A stretch of 64,000 bases of DNA, taken from NCBI RefSeq assembly GCF_014203555.1, contig NZ_JACHJH010000001.1:171973-235972 (forward strand). The letters are read 5' to 3'. Source of the DNA: Streptomyces olivoverticillatus (GTDB lineage: Bacteria > Actinomycetota > Actinomycetes > Streptomycetales > Streptomycetaceae). Shown piece by piece: positions 20,384-28,701 of this stretch. The notes below the pieces were generated by a model. It was not told where the DNA came from and did not search any database. It saw only the letters and a program-made list of their open reading frames with translations. The stretch's first letter is position 1, and every line of letters begins with the position of its first letter. Both the position numbers and the translations under genes were made by a program.

Positions 20384-21614
20384 CTCGGGGCGAGCCCCCG
20401 AGCGACACATCGTCCGCGAACGCCGGGCGGGCTGGTTCCAGCCCGCCCGGCGTTCGCGGATCCGGGTCCGGGAGGCCATGGGAAGCGCCCGAGACGAGCA
20501 GGTCGCTGAGTGCCGAGCGCGTCTTGGCCCGCGGGGCCGCGGGCCGGTCGTCCCCTGCCGGGTAGAGCAGCGCGTGCCGCCGCCGGGCCTCGGCCGCCAA
20601 GGCGGTCTGCTCCACGAGCACCGGCTCGGCCCGCCCGTCCTCGTGCAGCGTCGTCAGCAGACGCAGGTGCGCCAGGTGCCGGCCCGCACCCAGCATCGCG
20701 CGAGCGCCCCGCACCCCGCCCGGCACCACGAGGAGTGCCGCCCCGCCGTCGTCGACGGCCACGCTCTCCAGGCCCTCGGCCGCCAGCCGGTCCGCCGCGG
20801 CCCCGCGCGGCCCGGGTCCGTCGAAGCGCCGGACCTCGCCGTGCGTATGAGTCACCACGGCGGCCGCGCCCGGCCCGGGGCCGACCTCCGTACCGGGGCC
20901 GTCCGGCGGGAAGGGACGGCAGTGCAGCCGTACGCCCGTGCGCTCGGCCCATTCCACGGCCCGCTCGTGCACCACCTTCGCGCCGTACCGGGACATCCGC
21001 CGCACCCCGCCGTAGCCGATGCGCGGCAGCACCCGCGCGTCCGGCACCAGGAACGGGTCGGCGGTGCACACCCCCGGCACATCGGAGAACAGCTCGCACA
21101 CCGGCGCCCCCAGCGCCCCCGCCACGGCCACCGCCGACAGGTCCGAGCTATTGCGCCCCAGCATCACCACGCGCCCCGCCGCATCCACGCCCTGCCCACC
21201 GGGCAGCACCACGACGGGGCACTCCGCCAAGGCCGCCCGCACCGGGCCCGCACCGGCCCGCTCCAGCTCCGCCCGGTCGGCGGGGCCCGCCGCCAGCAGC
21301 CCCGTCTCGGCGACGGCCAGCGGCCTCGCGGGCACGCCCTCGGCGGCGAGCGCCGCGGCGAGCAGGGCGACGCTCACCGTCTCGCCGGTGGTCAGCAGCA
21401 TGGCGGCCGTCCGGTCCGGCGGGGCCTCGGCGATCTGCTCCAGCGTGTGCAGCAGCCTGCCGGTGGTGCCGGACATCGCGCTGACCACGACGACCACCGG
21501 CCGCCCCCCGGCCGCGCGCAGCGCCACGTGCCGGGCGACCCGCGGATAGCCCTCCAGGTCGGCGAAGGACGACCCGCCGAACTTGAGCACCAGCGGCGAG
21601 GTGTCCGCCCTCAC
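20340..21614 (-). CDS. Aspartate kinase-like protein (second, non-housekeeping copy)
   Basis: Encodes 424 residues from a GTG whose GTGA overlaps the asd stop. The amino-acid-kinase fold shows [52 protein letters not shown] and [15 protein letters not shown], all aspartokinase positions. [10 protein letters not shown] replaces the usual LGRGGSDxTA. No convincing ACT-domain pair can be read in the C-terminal third, so feedback control may be altered. The last ~40 residues are translated from the glyA terminator and glyA antisense and look non-native. With asd it would turn aspartate into aspartate semialdehyde for the adjacent cluster. Confidence 0.8.
   Translation of the reverse strand: MRADTSPLVLKFGGSSFADLEGYPRVARHVALRAAGGRPVVVVVSAMSGTTGRLLHTLEQIAEAPPDRTAAMLLTTGETVSVALLAAALAAEGVPARPLAVAETGLLAAGPADRAELERAGAGPVRAALAECPVVVLPGGQGVDAAGRVVMLGRNSSDLSAVAVAGALGAPVCELFSDVPGVCTADPFLVPDARVLPRIGYGGVRRMSRYGAKVVHERAVEWAERTGVRLHCRPFPPDGPGTEVGPGPGAAAVVTHTHGEVRRFDGPGPRGAAADRLAAEGLESVAVDDGGAALLVVPGGVRGARAMLGAGRHLAHLRLLTTLHEDGRAEPVLVEQTALAAEARRRHALLYPAGDDRPAAPRAKTRSALSDLLVSGASHGLPDPDPRTPGGLEPARPAFADDVSLGGSPRVTARGTAGTSPPGP
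20413..20460 (+). terminator. Strong hairpin terminator after glyA
   Basis: A perfect inverted repeat of about 23 bp (20413-20435 with 20438-20460; arm core cgaacgccgggcgggctgg) lies 30 bases past the glyA stop, with no U-run, as is common in Streptomyces. It sits within the 3' coding end of the opposite-strand kinase gene. Confidence 0.9.
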
Positions 21615-22660
21615 CCCAGCCACCCGTGTTTCACGGCGAGTTCCACGATCTCGACCGCGTTGGACGCCGCCCCCACCCACAGGTTGTCGGCCACCACCCA
21701 CAGCCACACGCCGTGGGGGTCGTCGGGCTCGACCCGCACCCGGCCGACGTGGACCAGCGCCCGGTCCTCGGTCCGGGCCGCGGCGAACCGGGGCATCGGA
21801 TAGGGCACCGCGTCCGTGCGCCGGTAGAGCCGGATGCCCGGCGTCGCGGCCAGCGCATCCTCCACCTGCGCCGCGGTCACCGGTCTGCGCACCCGGATCC
21901 GGACCGCCTCACAGTGGCAGTGGAAGACGGGCACCCGCACCGCCGTGGCGGTGATCCGCAGCTCCGGGAGCCCGAGGATCTTCCGGGGTTCGCAGGCGAG
22001 CTTGCGCTCCTCGTGTGCGAAGCCGGTCTCGTCCGGCAGCCCTATCTCGGGCACCAGGTTGAAGGCGAGCGGCTGCCCGAACCGCCCCGGCGGCTCCGCC
22101 GGGGCGCCGACGTCCGACAGCATCCGCGCGGACGCCTCGCCGAGCTCTGCGAGGCCGCGCAGGCCGCCGCCGGACGCCGCCTGGTAGGTGGCGACGACCA
22201 CGTCGTCCAGTCCGGCCAGTTTGTGCAGCGGCTGCAGGGCGCGCACCAGCTGGATGGTGGAGCAGTTGGGGTTGGCGACCAGCCCGCTGCCGGGGCGCTC
22301 CGCGAGGGCCCCGGGGTTCACCTGCGGTACGACCAGCGGCACGTCGGGCCGCATCCGGAAGGCCGAGCTGTTGTCGACCACCAGCGCACCGGCCGCCGCC
22401 AGGCGTTCCCCCTCCCGTCTGCTGATCTCTGCTCCCGCGCACAGCAGGGCCACGTCCGCCCCGGTCCGGTCCCACTCCTCCAGGGGCGTCAGCGGGGCAA
22501 GCGGCAGCGACAGGTCCAGCTCCGCCGCCAGGTCGGTGCCCGCGCTCCGCGCGGATGCGACCGGCACCACCTCGGCCAGCGGCACGGCGCCCGCATCGAG
22601 CAGGGCCAGGCACTCGCGGCCCACGGCCCCCGTGGCGCCGATCAGCGCGATACGCAGCAT
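21611..22660 (-). CDS. asd: Aspartate-semialdehyde dehydrogenase
   Basis: Encodes 349 residues. NADPH-binding GATGAVGRECLALL at the N-terminus, the catalytic Cys in NPNCSTIQLVRAL, and the conserved YQAASGGGLRGL and EERKLACEPRKILGL stretches define ASADH. It reduces aspartyl phosphate to aspartate semialdehyde. Translationally coupled to the kinase gene behind it. A housekeeping ask-asd pair is expected elsewhere in such a genome, so this is probably a dedicated supply copy; that is inference. It starts 38 bases downstream of the GlxA-type regulator on the same strand. Confidence 0.92.
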   Translation of the reverse strand: MLRIALIGATGAVGRECLALLDAGAVPLAEVVPVASARSAGTDLAAELDLSLPLAPLTPLEEWDRTGADVALLCAGAEISRREGERLAAAGALVVDNSSAFRMRPDVPLVVPQVNPGALAERPGSGLVANPNCSTIQLVRALQPLHKLAGLDDVVVATYQAASGGGLRGLAELGEASARMLSDVGAPAEPPGRFGQPLAFNLVPEIGLPDETGFAHEERKLACEPRKILGLPELRITATAVRVPVFHCHCEAVRIRVRRPVTAAQVEDALAATPGIRLYRRTDAVPYPMPRFAAARTEDRALVHVGRVRVEPDDPHGVWLWVVADNLWVGAASNAVEIVELAVKHGWLG

Positions 22661-22698
22661 GCGTCCTCTCCTCCCGGGGCCGTCGCCGGTCCCTGTTC

Positions 22699-23670
22699 TC
22701 AGTGGGCGGCGGCCGGGTGCGGGGACCGGAACGTACGCCGGTACGCGTGCGGGGTGGTGCCCAGCGAGCGCACGAACTGGTGGCGCAGCGCCGCCGCGTT
22801 GGGGAATCCGGTGCGGGCCGCTATGGCCTCCACGGTCTCGTCCGTGCCCTCCAGCAGCCGCTGGGCGAAGAGCACCCGCTGCCGCAGCAGCCAGCGGTAG
22901 GGGGTGGTGCCCGTCGCCTGCCGGAAGCGCCGGGCGAAGGTGCGGGCCGACATCGACGCCTGGGCGGCGAGCTGTTCGACGGTCAGCTCGCGGTCCATGT
23001 GCCGCTCCATCCAGGCGAGCACCTCGCGCACGCCGTCCTCACGGGCGTCCGGCACCGGGCGCTCGATGTACTGGGCCTGACCTCCGTCGCGGTGCGGCGG
23101 CACCACCATGCGCCGGGCGATGCCGTTCGCCACGTCGCTGCCCTGGAGCTTGCGCACCAGGTGCAGGCAGGCGTCGATGCCCGCCGAGGTGCCGGCCGAG
23201 GTGATCACCGGGTCCTCGTCGACGTAGAGCACGTCCGGATCGACCTTCGCCGCCGGGAAGCGCCGGGCCAGCACGTCGGCGTACTTCCAGTGCGTCGTAC
23301 AGCGCCGGCCGTCCAGCAGCCCCGCCTCGCCGAGGACGAAGGCCCCGACGCAGACGCTGAGCACCCGGGCGCCGCGGTCGACGGCCCGGCGTAACGCACC
23401 CAGGAGTTCGGGCGGGAACTCCCGGTGCGAGAAGTCGTCGCCCACCGGCACGGCGATGAGATCGGCCTCCTCCAGCCGGTCCAGACCGTACGGGGTGCCG
23501 ATGGTGAATCCCGGAACGGCCCGTACGGGCGAGGCCTCCGCGGCGACGAGCGCGAAGTCGTAGGCGGGGAGCCCCTCGGCCCGGCGGTCGATGCCGAACA
23601 CCTCGCATACGACGCCGAGTTCAAAGGGGTGCACGTCATTGAGCAGCACAGCGGCCACGTTCTTCAACAT
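22699..23670 (-). CDS. GlxA-type transcriptional regulator (DJ-1/PfpI + AraC HTH)
   Basis: Encodes 323 residues from MLKNVAAVLLNDVHPF. The N-terminal ~170 residues form a DJ-1/PfpI-like amidotransferase fold with the nucleophile-elbow VLSVCVGAFVLGEAG; the C-terminal ~100 residues are two AraC HTH motifs (AAQASMSARTFARRFRQ and IAARTGFPNAAALRHQF). An in-frame ATG at 23682 is an equal alternative; neither has a strong ribosome binding site. Such regulators control secondary metabolism or nitrogen use in actinomycetes. Same strand and 38 bases from asd, so it may regulate or be co-transcribed with asd-ask. Confidence 0.88.
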   Translation of the reverse strand: MLKNVAAVLLNDVHPFELGVVCEVFGIDRRAEGLPAYDFALVAAEASPVRAVPGFTIGTPYGLDRLEEADLIAVPVGDDFSHREFPPELLGALRRAVDRGARVLSVCVGAFVLGEAGLLDGRRCTTHWKYADVLARRFPAAKVDPDVLYVDEDPVITSAGTSAGIDACLHLVRKLQGSDVANGIARRMVVPPHRDGGQAQYIERPVPDAREDGVREVLAWMERHMDRELTVEQLAAQASMSARTFARRFRQATGTTPYRWLLRQRVLFAQRLLEGTDETVEAIAARTGFPNAAALRHQFVRSLGTTPHAYRRTFRSPHPAAAH

Positions 23671-23777
23671 GCCGACCAACATGGCAGATTTTCGTGGTTC
23701 TCCGACAGCCCAGCCGCTGTTTCCCGGCCGGGTATCCCGGCACCATGGAACCATGGTTCACACACTCGGCTCCGGCC

Positions 23778-24266
23778 TCATCCCGTTTCCCCGGGCTTAC
23801 CGCCGGCGCCCGCCCCGCTGATGGCGATTCCCCCACGTATGCCGAAAACGACGGCCTGCGTGCGGTCGGCCGCACCGACTTTGGCGAAAACCGCGGAGAG
23901 GTGGTTTTTCACGGTCTTCTCCGCAATGTCGAGAGAACTGGCCACCTGACGGTTGGATTTGCCCTGGGCCACGAGTTCCAGCACCTCGCGCTCCCGGGGC
24001 GTCAGCAGCGACAGCGCCCGGGTGAAGGCCGGTTCACCGTCGTCCTGCGGCATGGGCAGGGCCTCGGGCGTGCCGTCCGGGTGGTCCAGGGCGCAGTCCG
24101 AGACCATCCTGCGGTACTCCAGGATTTCCTGGGCCGCGTTGAGTGCGGCATGCAGCCTGTCGAGTGTCTCCGCCAGGTCGGCGCAGAACGGAGACCTGTC
24201 GTCGCACCGCGCACAGATCGGCGGCTGCACCATTCGAAGGGGTTTGCCCGGGATTCTCTTGACCAT
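23778..24266 (-). CDS. Small orphan LuxR/GerE-type regulator with N-terminal Cys cluster
   Basis: Encodes 162 residues. The ATG at 24266 has GAGGAG five bases upstream. The C-terminal GerE HTH is clear (LTPREREVLELVAQGKSNRQV, EKTVKNHLSAVFAKVGAAD). No receiver or PAS domain precedes it; instead there is a short region with CARCDDRSPFC, i.e. three Cys in a CxxC-x7-C pattern that could bind metal or sense redox, and a helical stretch. It closes the minus-strand gene set beginning with the MFS gene and is the likeliest local regulator of the cluster. Confidence 0.85.
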   Translation of the reverse strand: MVKRIPGKPLRMVQPPICARCDDRSPFCADLAETLDRLHAALNAAQEILEYRRMVSDCALDHPDGTPEALPMPQDDGEPAFTRALSLLTPREREVLELVAQGKSNRQVASSLDIAEKTVKNHLSAVFAKVGAADRTQAVVFGIRGGIAISGAGAGGKPGETG

Positions 24267-24307
24267 GCGCACTCCTCGATTTCAAGGGATCGGATGGCCG
24301 CTCTCTT

Positions 24308-25792
24308 TCAGGGCGTGCCGATGCCCCGGCCGCCGGCCTCCGCATGGATGGCGACCGTCTTGCACCGCGTGTATTCGCGCAGTGCCTCGAAGCCCTTTTC
24401 CACGCCGATTCCGGAGCGTTTGTAGCCGCCGAAGGGCAGCTCCACTCCGCCGGCGGCGCTGTAGTTGTTGACGAAGACCTGGCCCACCCTCAGCTCGCGG
24501 ACCAGTCGGTGGGCCACGGCCACGTCCCGGGTCCAGATGCCGGCGGCGAGCCCGTAGGAGGTGGCCTCCGCCAGGGCGACGGCCTCGTCGGTGCCGGTGA
24601 AGGGGGTGACGCACAGGACGGGGCCGAAGACCTCCTCGGTGAAGACCGGCTGCTTGGGCGAGACCCCGTCCAGCAGGGTCGGCTGGACGAAGAAGCCCGC
24701 GGCGAGCGCGGCGTCCTCGGGCACTCCGCCTCCGGTCACGACCTCGCAGTCCGCGGCCGCCTCGCGCAGATGGCCGAGCACCCGGTCGCGCTGGCGTGCG
24801 GAGATCAGCGGGCCGACGTCGGGGTCGTCGAGCCCGCGGCCCAGGCGCAGTGCGCCGAAGGCCTCGCCCAGTGCCGCCACGACCTGCGGGTGCAGGCTCT
24901 CGTGGACCAGCAGCCGGCTGCCCGCCGAGCAGTTCTGGCCCGCGTGCTCCGTGATGGACCGCACGATCAGCGGCAGGGCGCGCTCGATGTCGGCGTCCGG
25001 GAGCATGATGTGCGGTGATTTGCCGCCGAGTTCCAGGGTGACGGGGACGATGTTGCGTGCGGCCGCCGCCATGACCGACTCACCCACTTCGCGGGAGCCG
25101 GTGAAGGCCAGGTGGTCGATGCCGGGGTGGGCGGCCAGCGCCGCTCCGGCCTCCTCGCCGTAGCCGGGCACGACGTTGAGGGCGCCGGGCGGGAATCCGG
25201 CGGCCAGGGCCAGTTCGCCGAGCCGCAGGGGGGTGAGCGGGGCGTCCTCGGCAGGCTTGAGGACACAGCAGTTCCCGGCCGCCAGGGCGGGGGCCACGGT
25301 GCGGGCGGCCACCTGGAGCGGGTAGTTCCAGGGGATGATGTGGCCGCACACGCCGTACGGCTCGCGGAGGGTGAAGGCCAGCAGGTCGGGGCGGGTGAGC
25401 ACGGTCTCGCCGCCGAGGGCTTCCACCACGCCGCCGTAGAAGTCGAAGTAGCGGGCTGCCACTTCGGCGTCGGTGCGTGCCTGGCCGAGGGGTTTGCCGG
25501 TGTCCAGGCTCTCGGTCCGGGCCAGCGCCTCGCCCTCTGCGCGCAGGGTGGCGGCCAGCGCGCGGCACAGCTCCGCGCGCTGCTGTGCCGTGGTGTGCCG
25601 CCAGTGCGTTTCGTACGTCTCGCGGGCCGCCCGGACCGCGGCCTCCACTTCGGGCGCCCGGCAGCGGGCCACCCGGGCCAGGGGCGAGCCGTCGAAGGGG
25701 TCGACGACGTCGATCCACTCCCCCGGGCGGACGTGCTCCCCGGCGATGACGGCTGCGTGTTCCTCGGTCCCCGTGGTCTCGGCGTCTGACAC
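24308..25792 (-). CDS. Aldehyde dehydrogenase family protein
   Basis: Encodes 494 residues. NAD(P)-dependent ALDH with PWNYPLQVAARTVAPALAAG, cofactor motif FTGSREVG, the general base Glu in TLELGGKSPH and the catalytic Cys in GQNCSAGSR. It resembles betaine/succinate-semialdehyde/aminobutyraldehyde dehydrogenases; the substrate cannot be fixed by eye. A GTG at 25792 (VSDAETTG) with AAGGAG is preferred; an ATG five codons upstream is possible. It follows the transhydrogenase-like gene by 60 bases, so an aldehyde from that enzyme, such as succinate semialdehyde, is a reasonable substrate. Confidence 0.92.
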   Translation of the reverse strand: MSDAETTGTEEHAAVIAGEHVRPGEWIDVVDPFDGSPLARVARCRAPEVEAAVRAARETYETHWRHTTAQQRAELCRALAATLRAEGEALARTESLDTGKPLGQARTDAEVAARYFDFYGGVVEALGGETVLTRPDLLAFTLREPYGVCGHIIPWNYPLQVAARTVAPALAAGNCCVLKPAEDAPLTPLRLGELALAAGFPPGALNVVPGYGEEAGAALAAHPGIDHLAFTGSREVGESVMAAAARNIVPVTLELGGKSPHIMLPDADIERALPLIVRSITEHAGQNCSAGSRLLVHESLHPQVVAALGEAFGALRLGRGLDDPDVGPLISARQRDRVLGHLREAAADCEVVTGGGVPEDAALAAGFFVQPTLLDGVSPKQPVFTEEVFGPVLCVTPFTGTDEAVALAEATSYGLAAGIWTRDVAVAHRLVRELRVGQVFVNNYSAAGGVELPFGGYKRSGIGVEKGFEALREYTRCKTVAIHAEAGGRGIGTP

Positions 25793-25852
25793 GGCACTCC
25801 TTGGCATGGGGGAGGTGCGGCTCGGGGCTGGACGGGCAGAGGGGGGTGGGGG

Positions 25853-27166
25853 TCAGCCGGCGAGCGCGGCGGTCAGGACGTTCCGGAGGTCGCGGGCGGT
25901 GACGTCGCGGGGGCAGCACACCAGCAGCCGCTGCTGCTTGAGGGCGCCCTCGACGAGGTCGGGCACGTCCTTGCGGGTGTAGCCGAAGGCGGCGGTCCCG
26001 GTGGGGCCTCCGGTGTCGGCGACCAGGCTCAGCAGCGTCGCGGGCAGGACGTCCGCGCCATTGGCGACGGTGATCCCCCGGAGATTCGCGCCCAGCAACT
26101 CGGCGGCGCGCAGGTGCCGTTCGGGAGCGGTGGGATACGTGAAGGCGAAGGCCGCGGCCGCCGTGGCGACGACGGCGGCGCCGTGCGGCACCATCGGGTG
26201 GCTCACGTCGTAGCCGGCCGGCCGGTACTCCCGGACGAGGCCGGCGATGGGGTAGGCGCAGGCGTGCGGGATGTGGGTGCCGGCGTTGCCGAAGCCCATC
26301 CCCGCGAAGCTCGCCGCCTGGCTCATCGCCGTGCGGGCCTCGAGGTCGTGGGGGTTGAGCACGGCCCGGCGCAGGTGGCGCCCGACCAGTTCCAGGGCGC
26401 GCTCGGCCCAGATGTCGCTGATCGGGTTGGCCCCGATGTACAGCGGCCGGTCGGCGGGCGAGCCGAAGGGGGGTCTGCGGTCGTAGGGCCGGGCGGTGTA
26501 CGACTCGCAGGCGTGGGTCAGCACGTCGTAGCCCGAGGCCGCGGTGACCTCGGCGGGCAGGGTCAGGGTGTTGGCCGGGTCGACCAGGGCGAGCGAGGGC
26601 CGCAGATAGGGGTCGCTGATGCCGGTCTTCACCCGCAGGCCGGTGACGCCGAGCGCCACCATGGCCGTGCACTCGCTGCCGCTGCCCGCCGTCGTCGGCA
26701 CGGCCACCAGCGGCTTGAGCGGGCCCGGTATCGCACGGCCCGCGCCCACCGGCTTGTTGAGGTAGTCGTGCACGGTGCTGCCGGGGTGGCTGCCCAGCAG
26801 GTTGAGCATCTTGGCGGTGTCGATGGAGCTGCCGCCGCCCAGGGCGACGTAGCCGTCGACCTCCACGGAGGCCAGCTCGCGCGCGGCCTCGGCGCAGCCG
26901 GTGTCGGTGGGCTCGACCTGGGCCCGGTCGAAGAGCGTCACCGCGACGCCCTCCTGCTCGATCAGCTTGGCGACCTGCGCCGGCAGCCCCGAGCGGGCCA
27001 GGGTGGGGTCGGTGACCAGCAGTACCGAACGGAGTCCGGCGCGGGTCAGTTCGTGGCCGATTTCCTCAGTGGCGCCGACGCCGAACTTCAGCGGTGGAGC
27101 CTGCCAGGTAATGATCTTTTCGTGAATCCCGTCGCCGAGAGGCAAATCCCGAACCCCCGTCTTCAC
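25853..27166 (-). CDS. Iron-containing alcohol dehydrogenase, hydroxyacid-oxoacid transhydrogenase-like
   Basis: Encodes 437 residues from a GTG; an in-frame ATG at 27229 with GTGAGGCCG before it would add 21 residues. The sequence follows mammalian ADHFE1/HOT closely as I remember it: VEPTDTG, ALGGGSSIDTAKM, PLKPLVAVPTTAGSGSE, SGYDVLTHACESYTARPY, GANPISDIWAERAL, FAGMGFGNAGTHIPHA and HPMVPHGAAVV. The His of THIPHACAYP and of VPHG are the expected metal ligands. HOT oxidises 4-hydroxybutyrate to succinate semialdehyde while reducing 2-oxoglutarate. The adjacent ALDH fits a two-step path, but a cluster-specific hydroxy acid is possible. Confidence 0.85.
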   Translation of the reverse strand: MKTGVRDLPLGDGIHEKIITWQAPPLKFGVGATEEIGHELTRAGLRSVLLVTDPTLARSGLPAQVAKLIEQEGVAVTLFDRAQVEPTDTGCAEAARELASVEVDGYVALGGGSSIDTAKMLNLLGSHPGSTVHDYLNKPVGAGRAIPGPLKPLVAVPTTAGSGSECTAMVALGVTGLRVKTGISDPYLRPSLALVDPANTLTLPAEVTAASGYDVLTHACESYTARPYDRRPPFGSPADRPLYIGANPISDIWAERALELVGRHLRRAVLNPHDLEARTAMSQAASFAGMGFGNAGTHIPHACAYPIAGLVREYRPAGYDVSHPMVPHGAAVVATAAAAFAFTYPTAPERHLRAAELLGANLRGITVANGADVLPATLLSLVADTGGPTGTAAFGYTRKDVPDLVEGALKQQRLLVCCPRDVTARDLRNVLTAALAG

Positions 27167-27269
27167 TCGACGAAAACCATTCCGGCCGGACAGAACCGTC
27201 CGCTGCGCCAAGGGCCGCCTCAATGCCATCGGCCTCACGACCGGCTGCGCCATCCTAGCCCTGGCCAAG

Positions 27270-27313
27270 GGTTCTCGGTATAGGACCGGGGACCTATACG
27301 GGCATCAAGAACC
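27270..27313 (-). promoter_or_regulatory. Nested palindrome upstream of the transhydrogenase-like gene
   Basis: Outer arms ggttct (27270-27275) and agaacc (27308-27313) enclose inner arms gtatagg (27278-27284) and cctatac (27293-27299). The minus strand also reads TTGATG near its start, a possible -35 element. The symmetry suggests a dimeric regulator operator overlapping the promoter of the 25853-27166 gene. Confidence 0.45.
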
Positions 27314-27401
27314 GGCCATGCGGGGCCGGTTGACACTTCGGGCGACGGAGCGGATCACGGCCTCGGCCGCCGATCCACTCCGCCACATTCCGCCTTTTCG
27401 A

Positions 27402-28670
27402 TCAGCGCCGCACCGGTTCCACGATCACCCGGCCCTGGATTTCCTTGACACGGCGGGTATCCGTGTCCAGAGCCGCCTGGTCGTCGGCGGCGAGAATCAC
27501 CCAGCCCAGGCTGGTGAACAAATCCTCCGTAACGGGGACCTGTTCACCATTGGCATAGGGCAGGGCCATCCGCTGAAAGGAGGGGAGGTCCTGTACGGCG
27601 TTGAATACCTCTGCATTTCGCAGAATTCCCTCGCGCGGGGAGGTGAGCCAGACGACCCGCACCGGCCGGAGGATCCGGTAGCCCTCGGTGAAGGTGCCCG
27701 GCCCGTCCAGGCAGTGCCGGACGGTGCGGTCGATGTGGCAGTCGCCGGTGGCCAGCCGGGCCGAGTAGTTCAGGCAGCTGCCGACCAGCCGGGCCGCGAT
27801 CTCGATGAGCCGGGGGCCGTCGGAGGTGAGGATCACCTCGGTGTGCGTGGGGCCGTTGCGGACCCCGACCGCCTCGGCCACCCGCCGGGTGTAGTCGCCC
27901 AGCACCGCCACCAGCGGATCGTCGGGCTGCAGGTAGTCGAGGCAGTCGTAGACCCCGATCCGGTCGCCCTTGGCCCACTTGCTGTAGCGGCTCACCGTGA
28001 CCAGGCCGAACCGCCCGTCGACGGAGTAGGTGTCGACGACGTACTCGGCGCCCTCGGCGAATTCCTGGATCAGGACGAGGTCGTTGGTGAGGTCGAAGCG
28101 GTTGACCGACCCCAGCAGCCGTTTGAAGTACGGCCGCCAGTCCTCGCCTTCGGCCACCTTGTGCACGTCGTCCGTGCCGCCGCTGCGGCACGGCTTGAGC
28201 ACCAGCGGCCTGCCCTCCAGGCCGTTGCGGACGATCCACGCGGCGGCCTCGTCCATGTCGCCGGTGGCGATCTGGCGCAGCGGGGGCACCCCGCCCGCCT
28301 CCAGCGCTTGGGCCATCGCCCATTTGTCGCGCCGGGCCTCGGACAGCTCCAGCGCGTTCTCCGTGCCCGGTGCGAGCGCCGCGATCAGCCGGTCCACCAG
28401 CATGACCGCCGACTCGTTCCCGGGGACGACGGCCACCGGGTCGTAGCCCCGCACGGTGGCCACGAGGTCGTCGAAGTTCCGGCCGTCCTCCGAATCCCCC
28501 GCGTAGCAGTGCACTTGGTGGAACTTCTCCGGCGTCCAGGTGCGCCGGTAGGAATTCAGCGGGCCGGGGGTGCTCAGCACCGCCACCGGTTCCACACCCC
28601 TGTCCCGGAAGGCGTTGGCGAACTCCGCCGCACCCGCATAGGGATCGACGAGAATGACGTAGCGTTGCAT
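27402..28670 (-). CDS. ATP-grasp domain ligase
   Basis: Encodes 422 residues. The ATG follows GAGGAATGGA. The N-terminal pre-ATP-grasp domain (YVILVDPYAGAAEFANAF, VVPGNESAVML) is followed by the ATP-grasp fold: nucleotide-binding LVLKPCRSGGTDDVHKV, then IQEFAEGAEYVVDTYSVDG and the Mg-binding TEVILTSDGPRLIEIAARLVG. The architecture is that of BacD-type L-amino-acid ligases and related carboxylate-amine ligases that form acyl phosphates and amide bonds. Within this cluster it could join an amino acid to another amino acid or to the carboxyl end of the 20-residue peptide; that is inference. It follows the MFS gene by 31 bases. Confidence 0.88.
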   Translation of the reverse strand: MQRYVILVDPYAGAAEFANAFRDRGVEPVAVLSTPGPLNSYRRTWTPEKFHQVHCYAGDSEDGRNFDDLVATVRGYDPVAVVPGNESAVMLVDRLIAALAPGTENALELSEARRDKWAMAQALEAGGVPPLRQIATGDMDEAAAWIVRNGLEGRPLVLKPCRSGGTDDVHKVAEGEDWRPYFKRLLGSVNRFDLTNDLVLIQEFAEGAEYVVDTYSVDGRFGLVTVSRYSKWAKGDRIGVYDCLDYLQPDDPLVAVLGDYTRRVAEAVGVRNGPTHTEVILTSDGPRLIEIAARLVGSCLNYSARLATGDCHIDRTVRHCLDGPGTFTEGYRILRPVRVVWLTSPREGILRNAEVFNAVQDLPSFQRMALPYANGEQVPVTEDLFTSLGWVILAADDQAALDTDTRRVKEIQGRVIVEPVRR

Positions 28671-28701
28671 TCCATTCCTCCGCGATCGGCGCTGCCGCAC
28701 A

